From Phytohabitans aurantiacus (GTDB taxonomy: Bacteria; Actinomycetota; Actinomycetes; Mycobacteriales; Micromonosporaceae), in the NCBI RefSeq assembly GCF_027923225.1, contig NZ_BSDI01000024.1, forward strand, positions 62,001-126,000: a DNA stretch of 64,000 nucleotides, in the 5' to 3' direction. Below are positions 17,263 to 26,196 of the stretch, piece by piece (within the stretch, counting starts at the first letter, position 1; every line of letters starts with the position of its first letter). The translations under genes and the position numbers were made by a program. Below the pieces are notes generated by a model, which saw nothing but the letters and a program-made list of their open reading frames with translations, did not search any database and was not told the DNA's origin.

Positions 17263-18888
17263 TTAGGCGTGGGTGGCTATGAAGGCGTCAAGGCAGCGTT
17301 CGGCGTTCGCGGTAATGGTCAGGGCGGGATTGGCCAGCGCCGCCGAGCCGGGCAGGACCGAACCGTCCACACAGTACAGATTGGGGTAGCCCGACACCTT
17401 GCCGGCGAGGTCGGTGGCCTGGCCCATGACCATGCCGCCCAGTGGGTGCCAGGTGTTCGCCGATCCCAGCCCCATGCCCGTGCTGCGGTCGTAGTCGGGC
17501 AGGCCGTTGAACAGGTACCCGTATCGCCCCTCGGTGCGCCACCACAGCCGCGTCACCAGGTCGCGTCCGGCCTTCTCCGACGACGTCTCCATCACGCCGT
17601 ACGGCCAGTAGACCTTGCCCGCACCGGTCGCCGCGTCGTAGCGTATCTCGCCGCGCTCGGGGGCGATGCTCGTCACGAGGTGCGCGGTCGTCTGCCCGAG
17701 CCAGGATGGCACCGGGGCGCTCTCCCACGCCATCGTCGCGGTCGCGTAAGGGTTCGCGTCGTCGAAGAACTTCACGTTGCCCGGCCCGCCCTGCGCGGAC
17801 CCGACGTTCTTGCGCAGGGCCAGCCGCGCGACGAGGAAGTCGCCGTTGTTGCCCCAGCCCTTGCCGACCTGGGCGTTGGTCAGGCGCGGCAGGTTGCCCC
17901 GCTGCCGGGAGGTCACCAGCAGCGACGTGGTTCCTACTGAGCCGGCGGCCAGGAAGAGATAGTCGCAGACGAGTGTCTTGGTGGCGAGCACCGTGCCGTA
18001 CTCGTCGATCTGTTTGCAGGCCACCTCGAACTTGTCCTGTCCGGACACCTCGCGCACCTCGGTCACCTCGTGCAGCGGCAGGACACTGACGTTGCCGGTG
18101 GCGGCCGCCCACTTGAGATAGTTGCGGTCGACGCTGTTCTTGGCGCCAGAGTTGCTGCCGAACGGTCCCTCGCCGATGGTGTGGCACGCGGGCGCCCGCC
18201 CGGCCAGCTCGGCCCGGATCACGTCCCAGTCGACCGCGAACGGGACCTGCACCGGGGCCTGGCCGAACTCCGCGATGTACTCGAGCCAGGCCCGCGCGGC
18301 GGCGAACTGTGGCGCGTTCTGCACGTCGGTGGGGATGGTGGCGGCGCGCAGGTTCTGCCGGGCGCGCGGCCAGTACACGCTGTCCATTTGGGAGTAGTCG
18401 ACGCCGAGCGGGTACACCTTGAGCCAGTCGGCGCGCCGGGGCTGCGGCAGGAACATGCCGATGACGAGCGACCCGCCGCCGACGCCCGAACCGCTGAGCA
18501 CCTTGATGCCCTCGCCGGTGTGCGTCGCGATGAGGCCGGCGCGCCGCTCGACGCGCTTGGTGGTGTCGAGGCCGAGCGGCGGCCGGTCGCTGAACCACGC
18601 GCACCGCCAGTCGGGGTTGGTTATCGTACAGAACGTGGTGCCGGAGCCGTCGACGTCCCATCGCCGGCCGCGTTCCAGTACTGTCGTGACGAGGCCGGCC
18701 TGCCCGAGGCGATACGCCGCTACCGCCCCGCCGAACCCGCTGCCGATGACGATCGCCGTCTTGCCCGCCAGGCTCGGCACCACGCCGTACGAGGCGAGTG
18801 CCTGTTCCCGACCGAGTACCCCGCTGGCGACCGCCGCTCCCGCTCCCACGGCGGTGATGCGCAGCAGGCCGCGCCGACTTAGCTCCAC
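17263..18888 (-). CDS. Secreted class I (GMC-type) cholesterol oxidase
   Basis: A 541-residue FAD-dependent oxidase. The N-terminus SRRGLLRITAVGAGAAVASG is a twin-arginine signal, so the folded flavoprotein would be exported. The ADP-binding motif GSGFGG is at residues 49-54. His481 in NTWHPLGG and Asn520 in ANPALTITANAE correspond to the active-site His and Asn of Streptomyces/Rhodococcus cholesterol oxidases. It oxidises the 3-beta-hydroxyl and isomerises the double bond to cholest-4-en-3-one. It starts 12 bp after ltp3 and so closes the leftward DUF35-ltp4-ltp3-oxidase unit under the 22092 KstR site. Confidence 0.92.
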   Translation of the reverse strand: MELSRRGLLRITAVGAGAAVASGVLGREQALASYGVVPSLAGKTAIVIGSGFGGAVAAYRLGQAGLVTTVLERGRRWDVDGSGTTFCTITNPDWRCAWFSDRPPLGLDTTKRVERRAGLIATHTGEGIKVLSGSGVGGGSLVIGMFLPQPRRADWLKVYPLGVDYSQMDSVYWPRARQNLRAATIPTDVQNAPQFAAARAWLEYIAEFGQAPVQVPFAVDWDVIRAELAGRAPACHTIGEGPFGSNSGAKNSVDRNYLKWAAATGNVSVLPLHEVTEVREVSGQDKFEVACKQIDEYGTVLATKTLVCDYLFLAAGSVGTTSLLVTSRQRGNLPRLTNAQVGKGWGNNGDFLVARLALRKNVGSAQGGPGNVKFFDDANPYATATMAWESAPVPSWLGQTTAHLVTSIAPERGEIRYDAATGAGKVYWPYGVMETSSEKAGRDLVTRLWWRTEGRYGYLFNGLPDYDRSTGMGLGSANTWHPLGGMVMGQATDLAGKVSGYPNLYCVDGSVLPGSAALANPALTITANAERCLDAFIATHA

Positions 18889-18900
18889 AGTGGACCCCTT

Positions 18901-20070
18901 TCAGACCGGGGCGGTGCCCACCACCCACATGGCGAAGAACTGGGAACCCCCGCCGTACGCGTGCCCGAGTGCGGTGCGGGCGCCCTCCACCTGGTGTTCG
19001 CCGGCGCGTCCCATCACCTGCATCGCGGCCTCGGCGAACCGCAGCAGCCCGGAGGCGCCGATCGGGTTGGAGCACATGACGCCGCCGGACGGGTTCACGG
19101 GCAGCGCCCCACCGATGCCGGTCTCACCCGCCTCGGTGAGCTTCCAGCCCTCGCCCGGCGCCGCGAAGCCGAGGTTCTCCAACCACATCGGCTCGAACCA
19201 CGAGAACGGTACGTAGATCTCGGCGGCGTCGATCTGCTCCAGCGGGTCGGTGATGCCGGCCGCGCGCCACAACGCCCGTGCGGCCTCGTATCCGGCGCGC
19301 GGGTTGACGTGGTCCTTGCCGGCGAAGTAGGTCGGCTCGGTGCGCATCGCGGTCGCGTGGATCCAGGCCACCTGGCGATCGCTGGCCTCGGCGGCCGCCT
19401 CGTCGCCGATGACGATCGCGCACGCGCCGTCGGACGACGGGCACGTCTCGTCGTACCGGATCGGGTCCCACAGCATCGGTGAGGCGTTGACCGACTCCAG
19501 CGTGATGCCGGGCTGGCGCAGGTGCGCGTGCGGGTTGAGCGCGCCGTTGCGCCGGTCCTTGACCGCCACCATCGCGCCGACGTGAGGCGGGGCGCCGGAG
19601 CGGCGGATGTAGGAACGGATGTGGGGCGCGAAGTAGCCACCCGCGCCGGCGCCGACCGGCATCGTGAACGGCGGCTGGATCGACAGCGCCCACATGGCGT
19701 TGGACTCGGACTGCTTCTCGAACGCGACCGCCAGTACCCGGCGGTGGACACCGGCCTGGACCAGCTGGCTGGCCACGATCGCGGTCGACCCGCCCACCGA
19801 ACCGGCCGTGTGCACGCGCAGCAGCGGCCGGCCGGTGGCGCCGAGCGCGTCGGCGAGGAACAGCTCGGGCATCATCACGCCCTCGAACAGGTCCGGCGCC
19901 TTGCCGAGGACGACAGCGTCCACGTCGGACCATTCGATGCCCGCGTCGGCGAGCGCGCGGTCGATGGCCTCCCGGCACAGGCCGGCCATCGACACGTCGG
20001 TGCGCCGGGTCCGATGCTCGGTCTGCCCGGTGCCCAGCACGGCGGCCCTGGTTGTGATGGCGCTGTTCAC
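18901..20070 (-). CDS. ltp3: Ltp3-like thiolase-fold aldolase
   Basis: A 389-residue thiolase-superfamily protein of the sterol carrier/lipid-transfer type. At the usual thiolase nucleophile position it reads VHTAGSVGGSTA with no cysteine, so it should not be a thiolase. Related Ltp proteins pair with DUF35 proteins and act as retro-aldolases on side-chain beta-hydroxyacyl-CoA. NPSGGVMCSNPIGASGL is the second active-site loop. ltp3 and ltp4 in Rhodococcus are linked with removal of C24-branched sterol side chains. GTG at 20070 overlaps the ltp4 stop by 4 bp. Confidence 0.85.
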   Translation of the reverse strand: MNSAITTRAAVLGTGQTEHRTRRTDVSMAGLCREAIDRALADAGIEWSDVDAVVLGKAPDLFEGVMMPELFLADALGATGRPLLRVHTAGSVGGSTAIVASQLVQAGVHRRVLAVAFEKQSESNAMWALSIQPPFTMPVGAGAGGYFAPHIRSYIRRSGAPPHVGAMVAVKDRRNGALNPHAHLRQPGITLESVNASPMLWDPIRYDETCPSSDGACAIVIGDEAAAEASDRQVAWIHATAMRTEPTYFAGKDHVNPRAGYEAARALWRAAGITDPLEQIDAAEIYVPFSWFEPMWLENLGFAAPGEGWKLTEAGETGIGGALPVNPSGGVMCSNPIGASGLLRFAEAAMQVMGRAGEHQVEGARTALGHAYGGGSQFFAMWVVGTAPV

Positions 20071-21122
20071 GAACCCTCCATCACGCACACGAGGTTCTGC
20101 TGCAGCGCCGGGCCGCTGGTGGCGTGCCCGGCCACCCGGTCCGCCCGCCCCGACATCACGAGCTTGGCCGCGAGGCCGATCCTGGACAGCCCGGCGGAGA
20201 ACATGGGGTTTCCACAGAGGACACCGCCGGACGGGTTCACGCTCGCCCGGTCGCCGAGCCCCAGCGCGGCGGCCAGCAGCAGCTCCTGGTGGCTGAACGG
20301 CGCGTGCAGCTCGACGGCGTCCAGGTCGCCGCCGCGCAGGCCCGCCGCGGCTGCCGCCGCGGTCGCCGACGGCACCGTCGTGAGGTCGCGCACGCCGAGC
20401 GCGGGGGAGTCCACATTGTGCGCGAAGCCGGTGATCCAGGCCGGGCGGGCGCGGAGCCGCCGGGCCTCGTCGCCGGCGGCCAGCACGACCGCGGCGGCAC
20501 CGTCGCCGACCGGTGCGCAGTCGTGCGCCCGCAACGGATCGGCCACGTACGGCGCGGCGAGCAGGTCGTCGGCGGTGTCCGATCCGGACACCTGCGCCTT
20601 CGGGTTGGAAAGCGCCGCGGTCCGGCTGCGGGCCGCCACCCGCGCCATGTCCCGCTCCGTGTACCGGCCAGCGTCGAGCCCGGCACGGGCCTGGAGCGCG
20701 GCGATGCTGACCGAGTCGGGCCACAGTGGCGCGTGCAGGTACGGGTCGAGCTGCAGCGCCAGTACCCGGCGCAGCTGCCCGGCCGACGACTTGCCGAAGC
20801 CGTAAACGAGCGCGGTGCGCGCCTCCCCGGTGAGCAGCTTGACGTACGCCTCGTACAGCGCCCACGCCGCGTCCATCTCCACATGCGACTCGGCCACGGG
20901 CGGGTACGCGCCGATCGCGTCGACCGCGTTGACGAAGGAGAACGCCCGGCCGGCCAGGTAGTCTGAGGAGCCGGAGCACCAGAAGTCGATGTCCTGCTTG
21001 GCTAGCCCGGTCGCGGCGAGCACCTCCTGGAACACCGGCACCAGCGTCTCGACGCCGCTCGTGGTGCCGGCGGACGGCAGGCACGGCGACTGGGCGAACC
21101 CGATGACGGCCACCTCGGTCAC
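20067..21122 (-). CDS. ltp4: Ltp4-like thiolase-fold protein
   Basis: A 351-residue thiolase-superfamily protein with VAVIGFAQSPCLPSAGTTSG at the N-terminus, DFWCSGSSDYLAGRAFSFVN around residues 46-65, and NPSGGVLCGNPMFSAGLSRI toward the C-terminus. It is shorter than classical thiolases. Together with ltp3 and the DUF35 gene it reproduces the Rv3521-Rv3522-Rv3523 order. It is probably the second subunit of the side-chain aldolase assembly. GTG 21122 is chosen as the first start consistent with the fold; it lies 10 bp after the DUF35 stop. Confidence 0.84.
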   Translation of the reverse strand: MTEVAVIGFAQSPCLPSAGTTSGVETLVPVFQEVLAATGLAKQDIDFWCSGSSDYLAGRAFSFVNAVDAIGAYPPVAESHVEMDAAWALYEAYVKLLTGEARTALVYGFGKSSAGQLRRVLALQLDPYLHAPLWPDSVSIAALQARAGLDAGRYTERDMARVAARSRTAALSNPKAQVSGSDTADDLLAAPYVADPLRAHDCAPVGDGAAAVVLAAGDEARRLRARPAWITGFAHNVDSPALGVRDLTTVPSATAAAAAAGLRGGDLDAVELHAPFSHQELLLAAALGLGDRASVNPSGGVLCGNPMFSAGLSRIGLAAKLVMSGRADRVAGHATSGPALQQNLVCVMEGS

Positions 21123-21132
21123 GGCGCGCCCC

Positions 21133-22083
21133 CTAGAGGTGTTGGGCGTACGAGTTGAACGGCGCGTCAGGCTCGCCGCTCGGCTGGAAGTGGTCGATGT
21201 TCTGCGGGGTGGTGCCCCACTGCTCGCGCGGCCGCCACACCGCCGCCACCCGCATCCCCATGCGTACCTCGTCGGGGCGGCAGCCGAGGATGAGGTGCTG
21301 GAAGGGGATGTCGGCGCCGTCGAGCAGCACGTACGCCACCACGTAGGGCGGTGGGATGCGCTGGCCCGGGAACGGCACGTTGACGACGCAGAACGTGGTG
21401 ACCGTGCCGCGGTCGGGCAGCTCGACGTCGTCCACTGTGGGCACGCCGCACGTGGGGCAGGCACCCCTCGGCGGCACGTACACCTTGCCGCAGGACGGGC
21501 AGCGCTGGCCGATCACCTTGCCCTCGGCCAGCCCGCGCAGGTACCGGCTCTCCTCGGTCGACGTGGTGTGCCGGTATCGGAGGTGGATCGGCGTCGTCAC
21601 CATCGTCACGGGCTCCGCCGTCGGCCCGGGGAGAGTCGGAGGCGAGTCGGTGAGCGGCTCGAAGCAGGCGATGTCGCGGATGTGGCCGACCGGCTCCGGC
21701 GCCCAGCGCACCCGGACCCGCATGCCGGTGCGCATCCGGTCCTTGGAGCCGGCGTCGACCGCGTGCAGCATCGCCGTGTCGGCGCCGTCGAGCCGGATCA
21801 GCGCCCACCCGAACGGCCGGTCGAGCGGCTGCCCGTCGAGCGGCCGGTCGAGCCAGGTCCACGTGACCACCGTGCCGGCCGGGCCGACCTCGACCAGCTC
21901 GGTCAACGGCGCGTACGTCACCGGGTCGTACTCCAGCGGCGGCGCGTGCACCCGGCCGTCGGACCCGCGACAGCCCAGTATGCGGCGCTCGGCGAGAGCG
22001 GTCATGAAGCGGCTCAACACCGGCCCGAGCGACCGGGTGTAGTCGAAGCCGATCTCCATCGGCGCGCTCAGCACGCTCTCCAC
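21133..22083 (-). CDS. Tandem DUF35 OB-fold protein, aldolase partner
   Basis: A 316-residue protein with two DUF35 halves. The second half has a complete zinc ribbon (Cys195, Cys198, Cys209, Cys212) followed by an OB fold. In the first half only Cys38 remains of the ribbon. DUF35 proteins bind acyl-CoA and Ltp-type aldolases. This one resembles Rv3521, which sits beside ltp4 and ltp3. The GTG start at 22083 is 8 bp from a perfect KstR operator, so the transcript may have almost no leader. An ATG at 22059 is an alternative start. Confidence 0.85.
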   Translation of the reverse strand: MESVLSAPMEIGFDYTRSLGPVLSRFMTALAERRILGCRGSDGRVHAPPLEYDPVTYAPLTELVEVGPAGTVVTWTWLDRPLDGQPLDRPFGWALIRLDGADTAMLHAVDAGSKDRMRTGMRVRVRWAPEPVGHIRDIACFEPLTDSPPTLPGPTAEPVTMVTTPIHLRYRHTTSTEESRYLRGLAEGKVIGQRCPSCGKVYVPPRGACPTCGVPTVDDVELPDRGTVTTFCVVNVPFPGQRIPPPYVVAYVLLDGADIPFQHLILGCRPDEVRMGMRVAAVWRPREQWGTTPQNIDHFQPSGEPDAPFNSYAQHL

Positions 22084-22091
22084 GGAGCTAG

Positions 22092-22105
22092 TGAAACACG
22101 TTCTA
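22092..22105. promoter_or_regulatory. KstR-like operator for the DUF35-ltp4-ltp3-oxidase unit
   Basis: TGAAACACGTTCTA matches TnnAACnnGTTnnA at all fixed positions. It lies 8 bp upstream of the leftward GTG at 22083. Confidence 0.85.
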
Positions 22106-22147
22106 AATCTATGGGCAATACTGTTGTGGGCGAGGCTTCCAAGCTAC

Positions 22148-22161
22148 TGGAACGCGTTATA
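22148..22161. promoter_or_regulatory. KstR-like operator for the CoA ligase gene at 22172
   Basis: TGGAACGCGTTATA matches TnnAACnnGTTnnA at all fixed positions. It overlaps a TATACA-like -10 sequence and ends 10 bp before the rightward GTG. Confidence 0.83.
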
Positions 22162-22171
22162 CAGTGCTGGC

Positions 22172-23713
22172 GTGACCGGCATCGGGCTGTGGAACATCGC
22201 CAAGCACTCGCCATCGCGCACCGCCGCCGTCGGGCCGGACGGGCGCGCCGTCACCTACGCCGAGCTGGCCGCCGAGGCAGACCGGATCGGCCGGGGGTTC
22301 CAGGCGGCCGGCCTGCGCACCGGCGACAGCGTGGCCATGCTCCTGCCCAACTCCGTCGAGCTGCTCGCCGTCTACTTCGCGACCCTCCAGACCGGACTGT
22401 ACGTGGTGCCGCTCAACTGGCACCTGGTCGCCGCCGAGCTGGCGTACATCCTGCGCGACAGTGAGGCGAAGGCGTTCGTGGCGCACGAGCGGTTCGCGGC
22501 GGCGGCGGTGGAGGCCGCGGACATCGCCGGCATACCCGCGCGGTACGCGATCGGCGAGGTGGCCGGCTTCAGCCCGCTCGCGGACCTCGGTGCGGACAGC
22601 ACGGGCCGCCCCAGCGAGCGCACGGCCGGCGGGCCCATGGTCTACACCTCGGGTACCTCCGGTCGCCCCAAGGGGGTACGGCGGCCACTGACCGGCGCCG
22701 ACCCCGACCAGGTGATGCCGGTGTCGCAGTGGTTCTTCGGGCTGTTCGGGCTGCGGCCGTTCGACGACCACGTGCACCTGTGCGGATCGCCGCTCTACCA
22801 CACGGCCGTGCTCAACTTCGCCGGCATCTCCATCCAGCTTGGACACACCGTGGTCGTCATGGATCGCTGGGATCCGGAAGAGATGCTCCGCCTCATCGAG
22901 CGGCACCGGGTCACGCACAGCCACATGGTGCCGACCCAGTTCCGGCGGCTACTTGCGCTGCCCGAGCCGGTGCGCAAGGGGTACGACATGTCTTCCCTGC
23001 GGGTGATGATCCACGGTGCCGCGCCCTGCCCGCAGGAGGTCAAGCGGCGGATGCTGGAGTGGTGGGGGCCGGTCGTCGTGGAGTACTACGCGGCCTCCGA
23101 GGGCGGCGGTGCGCTCATCACCGCCGAGGAGTGGCTGGCCCGGCCGGGCTCGGTGGGCAAGGCGTGGCCGGGGTCCACCGTGCGCGTCCTCGACGAAAGC
23201 GGCGACGACCTGCCGGTGGGGGAGCCCGGCCAGGTGTACCTCCAGATGGGCGACGCGACGTTCGAGTACCACGGCGACGCGGAGAAGACCCGCGCCTCCC
23301 GCAAGGGCAAGCTGTTCACCGTCGGCGACATCGGGTACCTCGACGCCGACGGTTACCTGTTCCTGTGCGACCGGCGCAGCGACATGATCATCTCGGGTGG
23401 CGTGAACATCTACCCCGCCGAGATCGAGTCCGAGCTGGCCTGCCACCCCAAGGTGGACGACGTGGCGGTGTTCGGCATCCCGCACGACGAGTGGGGCGAA
23501 GAGGTCAAGGCTGTCGTGCAGCCGGTGCCCGGTGTCGCGGCCGGGCTGGAGCTGACCGCCGAGCTGCTGGAGTTCCTCGGCGCGCGGCTGGCCCGGTTCA
23601 AGCTGCCGCGCAGCGTGGACTACGTCGACGAACTGCCGCGCGATCCGAACGGCAAGCTCTACAAGCGACACCTGCGCGACCCGTACTGGGCCGGTCGGGA
23701 GAAGGCGATCTAG
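22172..23713 (+). CDS. Acyl-CoA synthetase (FadD family), sterol cluster
   Basis: A 513-residue ANL ligase. Core motifs are MVYTSGTSGRPKGVRRPL, YYAASEGGGALIT, GKLFTVGDIGYLDADGYL and GGVNIYPAEIESELA, with catalytic-lysine context PRDPNGKLYKRHL. It starts at GTG 22172, because the upstream extension runs through the KstR operator. The N-terminal VTGIGLWNIAKHSPSRTAA is not that of FadD19, FadD17 or FadD3. It could activate a sterol C26 or C24 acid or a C22 intermediate; the substrate is not deducible. The stop overlaps the convergent echA19 stop by 4 bp. Confidence 0.86.
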   Translation: MTGIGLWNIAKHSPSRTAAVGPDGRAVTYAELAAEADRIGRGFQAAGLRTGDSVAMLLPNSVELLAVYFATLQTGLYVVPLNWHLVAAELAYILRDSEAKAFVAHERFAAAAVEAADIAGIPARYAIGEVAGFSPLADLGADSTGRPSERTAGGPMVYTSGTSGRPKGVRRPLTGADPDQVMPVSQWFFGLFGLRPFDDHVHLCGSPLYHTAVLNFAGISIQLGHTVVVMDRWDPEEMLRLIERHRVTHSHMVPTQFRRLLALPEPVRKGYDMSSLRVMIHGAAPCPQEVKRRMLEWWGPVVVEYYAASEGGGALITAEEWLARPGSVGKAWPGSTVRVLDESGDDLPVGEPGQVYLQMGDATFEYHGDAEKTRASRKGKLFTVGDIGYLDADGYLFLCDRRSDMIISGGVNIYPAEIESELACHPKVDDVAVFGIPHDEWGEEVKAVVQPVPGVAAGLELTAELLEFLGARLARFKLPRSVDYVDELPRDPNGKLYKRHLRDPYWAGREKAI

Positions 23714-24513
23714 GCGCCCTTGAAGGTCGGCTTACGCTTCTCCGCGAAGGCGCGCGGCCCTTCCTTGGCGTCCTGGCTCATGAAGACCCGCACGCCCAGC
23801 CGGGTCTCCACCGCGAACGCCTCGTTTTCCGGCATGCCCTCGGTCTCCCGGATGGTGCGCAGGATCGCCTGCACGGCGAGCGGGCCGTTCGAGGCGATCA
23901 GCTCGGCCAGTTCGAGCGCCTTCGCCAGCGCCTCGCCGTCCGGTACGACATGCCCGATCAGGCCGACCTCGCGCGCCTCGGCGGCGGTCAGGTGCCGGCC
24001 GGTCAGCAGGATGTCGGCGGCCACCGTGTACGGGATCTGGCGCGGCAGCCGCACCGCCGAGCCGCCGAGCGGGAAGAGCCCCCACCGCGCCTCCGAGACC
24101 CCGAACCGGGCGCCCTCGCCGGCGACGCGCACGTCGGTCGCCTGAAGGATCTCGGTGCCGCCCGCGATGGCCGGCCCTTCGACGGCGGCGATCAGAGGCT
24201 TCGACAGCCGCCTGCCCTTGAGCAGCGAGTCGATGCGCGTGAGGTCGGTGCCGTTGCCCCGCTTGAACCCGTCGCCCGGGTGCTCACCGGACATCGCCTT
24301 CAGGTCGGCGCCCGCGCAGAACGCCCCGCCGGCACCGGTCAGCACGGCCACCCGGATCTCCGGATCGCTGTCGACCGTGTCCCACGCCTCGCGCATGATG
24401 GCCATCATCTGGGCGGACAGCGCGTTGCGGGCGTGCGGGCGGTTCATCGTCACGATCAGGACGTGGCCGCGCCGCTCGACGAGGGCATGAGCTTCGGAGG
24501 GTTCGGATTCCAC
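23710..24513 (-). CDS. echA19: EchA19, steroid enoyl-CoA hydratase
   Basis: A 267-residue crotonase. GAGGAFCAGADLKAM forms the first oxyanion loop, EGPAIAGGTEILQATDV the second, and Glu in FGVSEARWGLFP is the catalytic candidate. The N-terminal MNRPHARNALSAQMMAIMREAW and the ending DAKEGPRAFAEKRKPTFKG match EchA19, which hydrates the steroid enoyl-CoA formed in side-chain beta-oxidation. GTG start at 24513. It is divergent from fadD19 across 62 bp containing one KstR-like site, the arrangement seen in Mycobacterium. Confidence 0.92.
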   Translation of the reverse strand: MESEPSEAHALVERRGHVLIVTMNRPHARNALSAQMMAIMREAWDTVDSDPEIRVAVLTGAGGAFCAGADLKAMSGEHPGDGFKRGNGTDLTRIDSLLKGRRLSKPLIAAVEGPAIAGGTEILQATDVRVAGEGARFGVSEARWGLFPLGGSAVRLPRQIPYTVAADILLTGRHLTAAEAREVGLIGHVVPDGEALAKALELAELIASNGPLAVQAILRTIRETEGMPENEAFAVETRLGVRVFMSQDAKEGPRAFAEKRKPTFKGA

Positions 24514-24554
24514 GCGGGTCTCCTTGGAGTGCGCCGGGGGGCCTTGCTCAGGAC

Positions 24555-24568
24555 GATAACACGTTCTA
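24555..24568. promoter_or_regulatory. KstR-like operator between echA19 and fadD19
   Basis: GATAACACGTTCTA differs from TnnAACnnGTTnnA only at the first base. It ends 7 bp before the fadD19 start, leaving no room for a ribosome binding site. Confidence 0.78.
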
Positions 24569-24575
24569 CTTTCTA

Positions 24576-26168
24576 GTGATGGTGGCCAACATAGCCGACC
24601 TCTTCGAGCATGCCGTCGACGTGTTTCCCGAGCGCGTGGCGGTGGCCTGCGGTGAGCGTGCGGTGTCCTACGCCGAGCTGGAGGAGCACGCCAACCGCTT
24701 GGCGCATTTTCTCAGTGATCGCGGTGTCGGTCCGGGTTCGCACGTGGGCGTCTACGCGCGCAACTCGATCGAGGCGGTGGAGACCATGCTCGCGGTGTAC
24801 AAGCTGCGCGCGGTCGTCATCAACGTCAACTACAGGTACGTCGAGAACGAGTTGCAGTATCTGTTCACGGACGCGGACGTGGTCGCGCTGGTGCACGACC
24901 GCCGGTACGCGGACAAGGTGGCGGCCGTGCTGCCGAGTACCCCCGGCGTCACGACGGCCATCGCGCTGCCCGACGAGAGCGACGCCGACATCGCCGCCTA
25001 TGGTGGCGTGTCCCTTGAGGACGCTCTCGCCGCCGGCTCGCCGGAGCGCGACTTCGGCGAGCGCGCCGGCGACGACATCTACATGCTCTACACCGGCGGC
25101 ACCACCGGGTACCCGAAGGGCGTGATCTGGCGCCACGAAGACGTCTGGCGCGTGCTCGGCGGCGGCATCGACTTCGTCTCCGGCATCCCCATGGAAGACG
25201 AGTGGGCACAGTCCAAACGCGGCATGGAGATGGGCGGCATGAGCCGGCTGTGCCTGGCGCCGCTCATCCACGGCAACGCCCAGTGGGCCGCCCTCGCCGC
25301 GCTGTTCGCGGGCGACACCGTCGTACTGGTGCCACAGTTCGACGCCGCCGAGATCTGGCGGGTGATCGAGCGGCACAAGGTGAACGTCGTCGTGCTCATC
25401 GGCGACGCGATGGCCCGCCCGATCATCGAGACGTACCTCGCGGGCGGGCACGACGCCTCGTCGCTGGTCGCCATCTCCAGCAGCGCCTCGCTCTTCTCGC
25501 CCTCGGTGAAGCGGCAGTACATCGAGGCGCTGCCCCACGTCGTCATCACCGACTCGATCGGGTCGTCGGAGACCGGGTTCGCGGGCATCGGGTTCGTCAA
25601 CGCCGACGCCGGCGGCTCCGACGGTCCGCGGGTGTTCCCCGGGCCGATGACCATCGTCATCGACGAGTACGGCAAGAAGGCCGGGCCGGGCGTCGTCGGC
25701 ATGCTCGCGCGCGGCGGTCACGTGCCGCTCGGGTACTACAAGGATCCCGACAAGACGGCACGGCTGCTGACCGAGATCGACGGCGTGCGGTACTCGGTGC
25801 CCGGTGACTTCGCCCGCATCGAGGAGGACGGCACGCTGACGCTCCTCGGCCGCGGCAACACGTGCGTCAACACCGGTGGGGAGAAGGTCTTCCCCGAGGA
25901 GGTCGAGGCCGCCCTCAAGGCGTACCCGGACGTGTTCGACGCGCTCGTCATCGGCGTACCCGACGAGCGGCTCGGCCAGAAGGTCGCCGCGATCGTGCAG
26001 CCGCGCGAAGGGCGCGACGTCGACCTGGCCGCGCTGGAGGACCACCTGCGCACGCTCGTGGCCGGCTACAAGGTGCCGCGGTCGGTGTGGGTGGTCGACC
26101 AGATCGGCCGCACCCCAGCCGGCAAGGCCGACTACCGGTGGGCGCACAAGTACGCCGCGGAACACTGA
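24576..26168 (+). CDS. fadD19: FadD19, steroid C26 acyl-CoA ligase
   Basis: A 530-residue ANL ligase beginning VANIADLFEHAVDVFPERVA. Motifs are YMLYTGGTTGYPKGVIWRHE, SIGSSETGFAGIGF, YSVPGDFARIEEDGTLTLLG and the C-terminal AGYKVPRSVWVVDQI then TPAGKADYRWA. These agree closely with mycobacterial FadD19, which activates the C26 carboxylate and is needed for C24-branched sterols in Rhodococcus. Start codons GTG 24576, ATG 24579 and GTG 24582 are all possible. With no Shine-Dalgarno and an operator 7 bp upstream, a leaderless mRNA is likely. Confidence 0.93.
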   Translation: MMVANIADLFEHAVDVFPERVAVACGERAVSYAELEEHANRLAHFLSDRGVGPGSHVGVYARNSIEAVETMLAVYKLRAVVINVNYRYVENELQYLFTDADVVALVHDRRYADKVAAVLPSTPGVTTAIALPDESDADIAAYGGVSLEDALAAGSPERDFGERAGDDIYMLYTGGTTGYPKGVIWRHEDVWRVLGGGIDFVSGIPMEDEWAQSKRGMEMGGMSRLCLAPLIHGNAQWAALAALFAGDTVVLVPQFDAAEIWRVIERHKVNVVVLIGDAMARPIIETYLAGGHDASSLVAISSSASLFSPSVKRQYIEALPHVVITDSIGSSETGFAGIGFVNADAGGSDGPRVFPGPMTIVIDEYGKKAGPGVVGMLARGGHVPLGYYKDPDKTARLLTEIDGVRYSVPGDFARIEEDGTLTLLGRGNTCVNTGGEKVFPEEVEAALKAYPDVFDALVIGVPDERLGQKVAAIVQPREGRDVDLAALEDHLRTLVAGYKVPRSVWVVDQIGRTPAGKADYRWAHKYAAEH

Positions 26169-26196
26169 CCCGCCGCCGAGCACCAAGGAGTCTACT

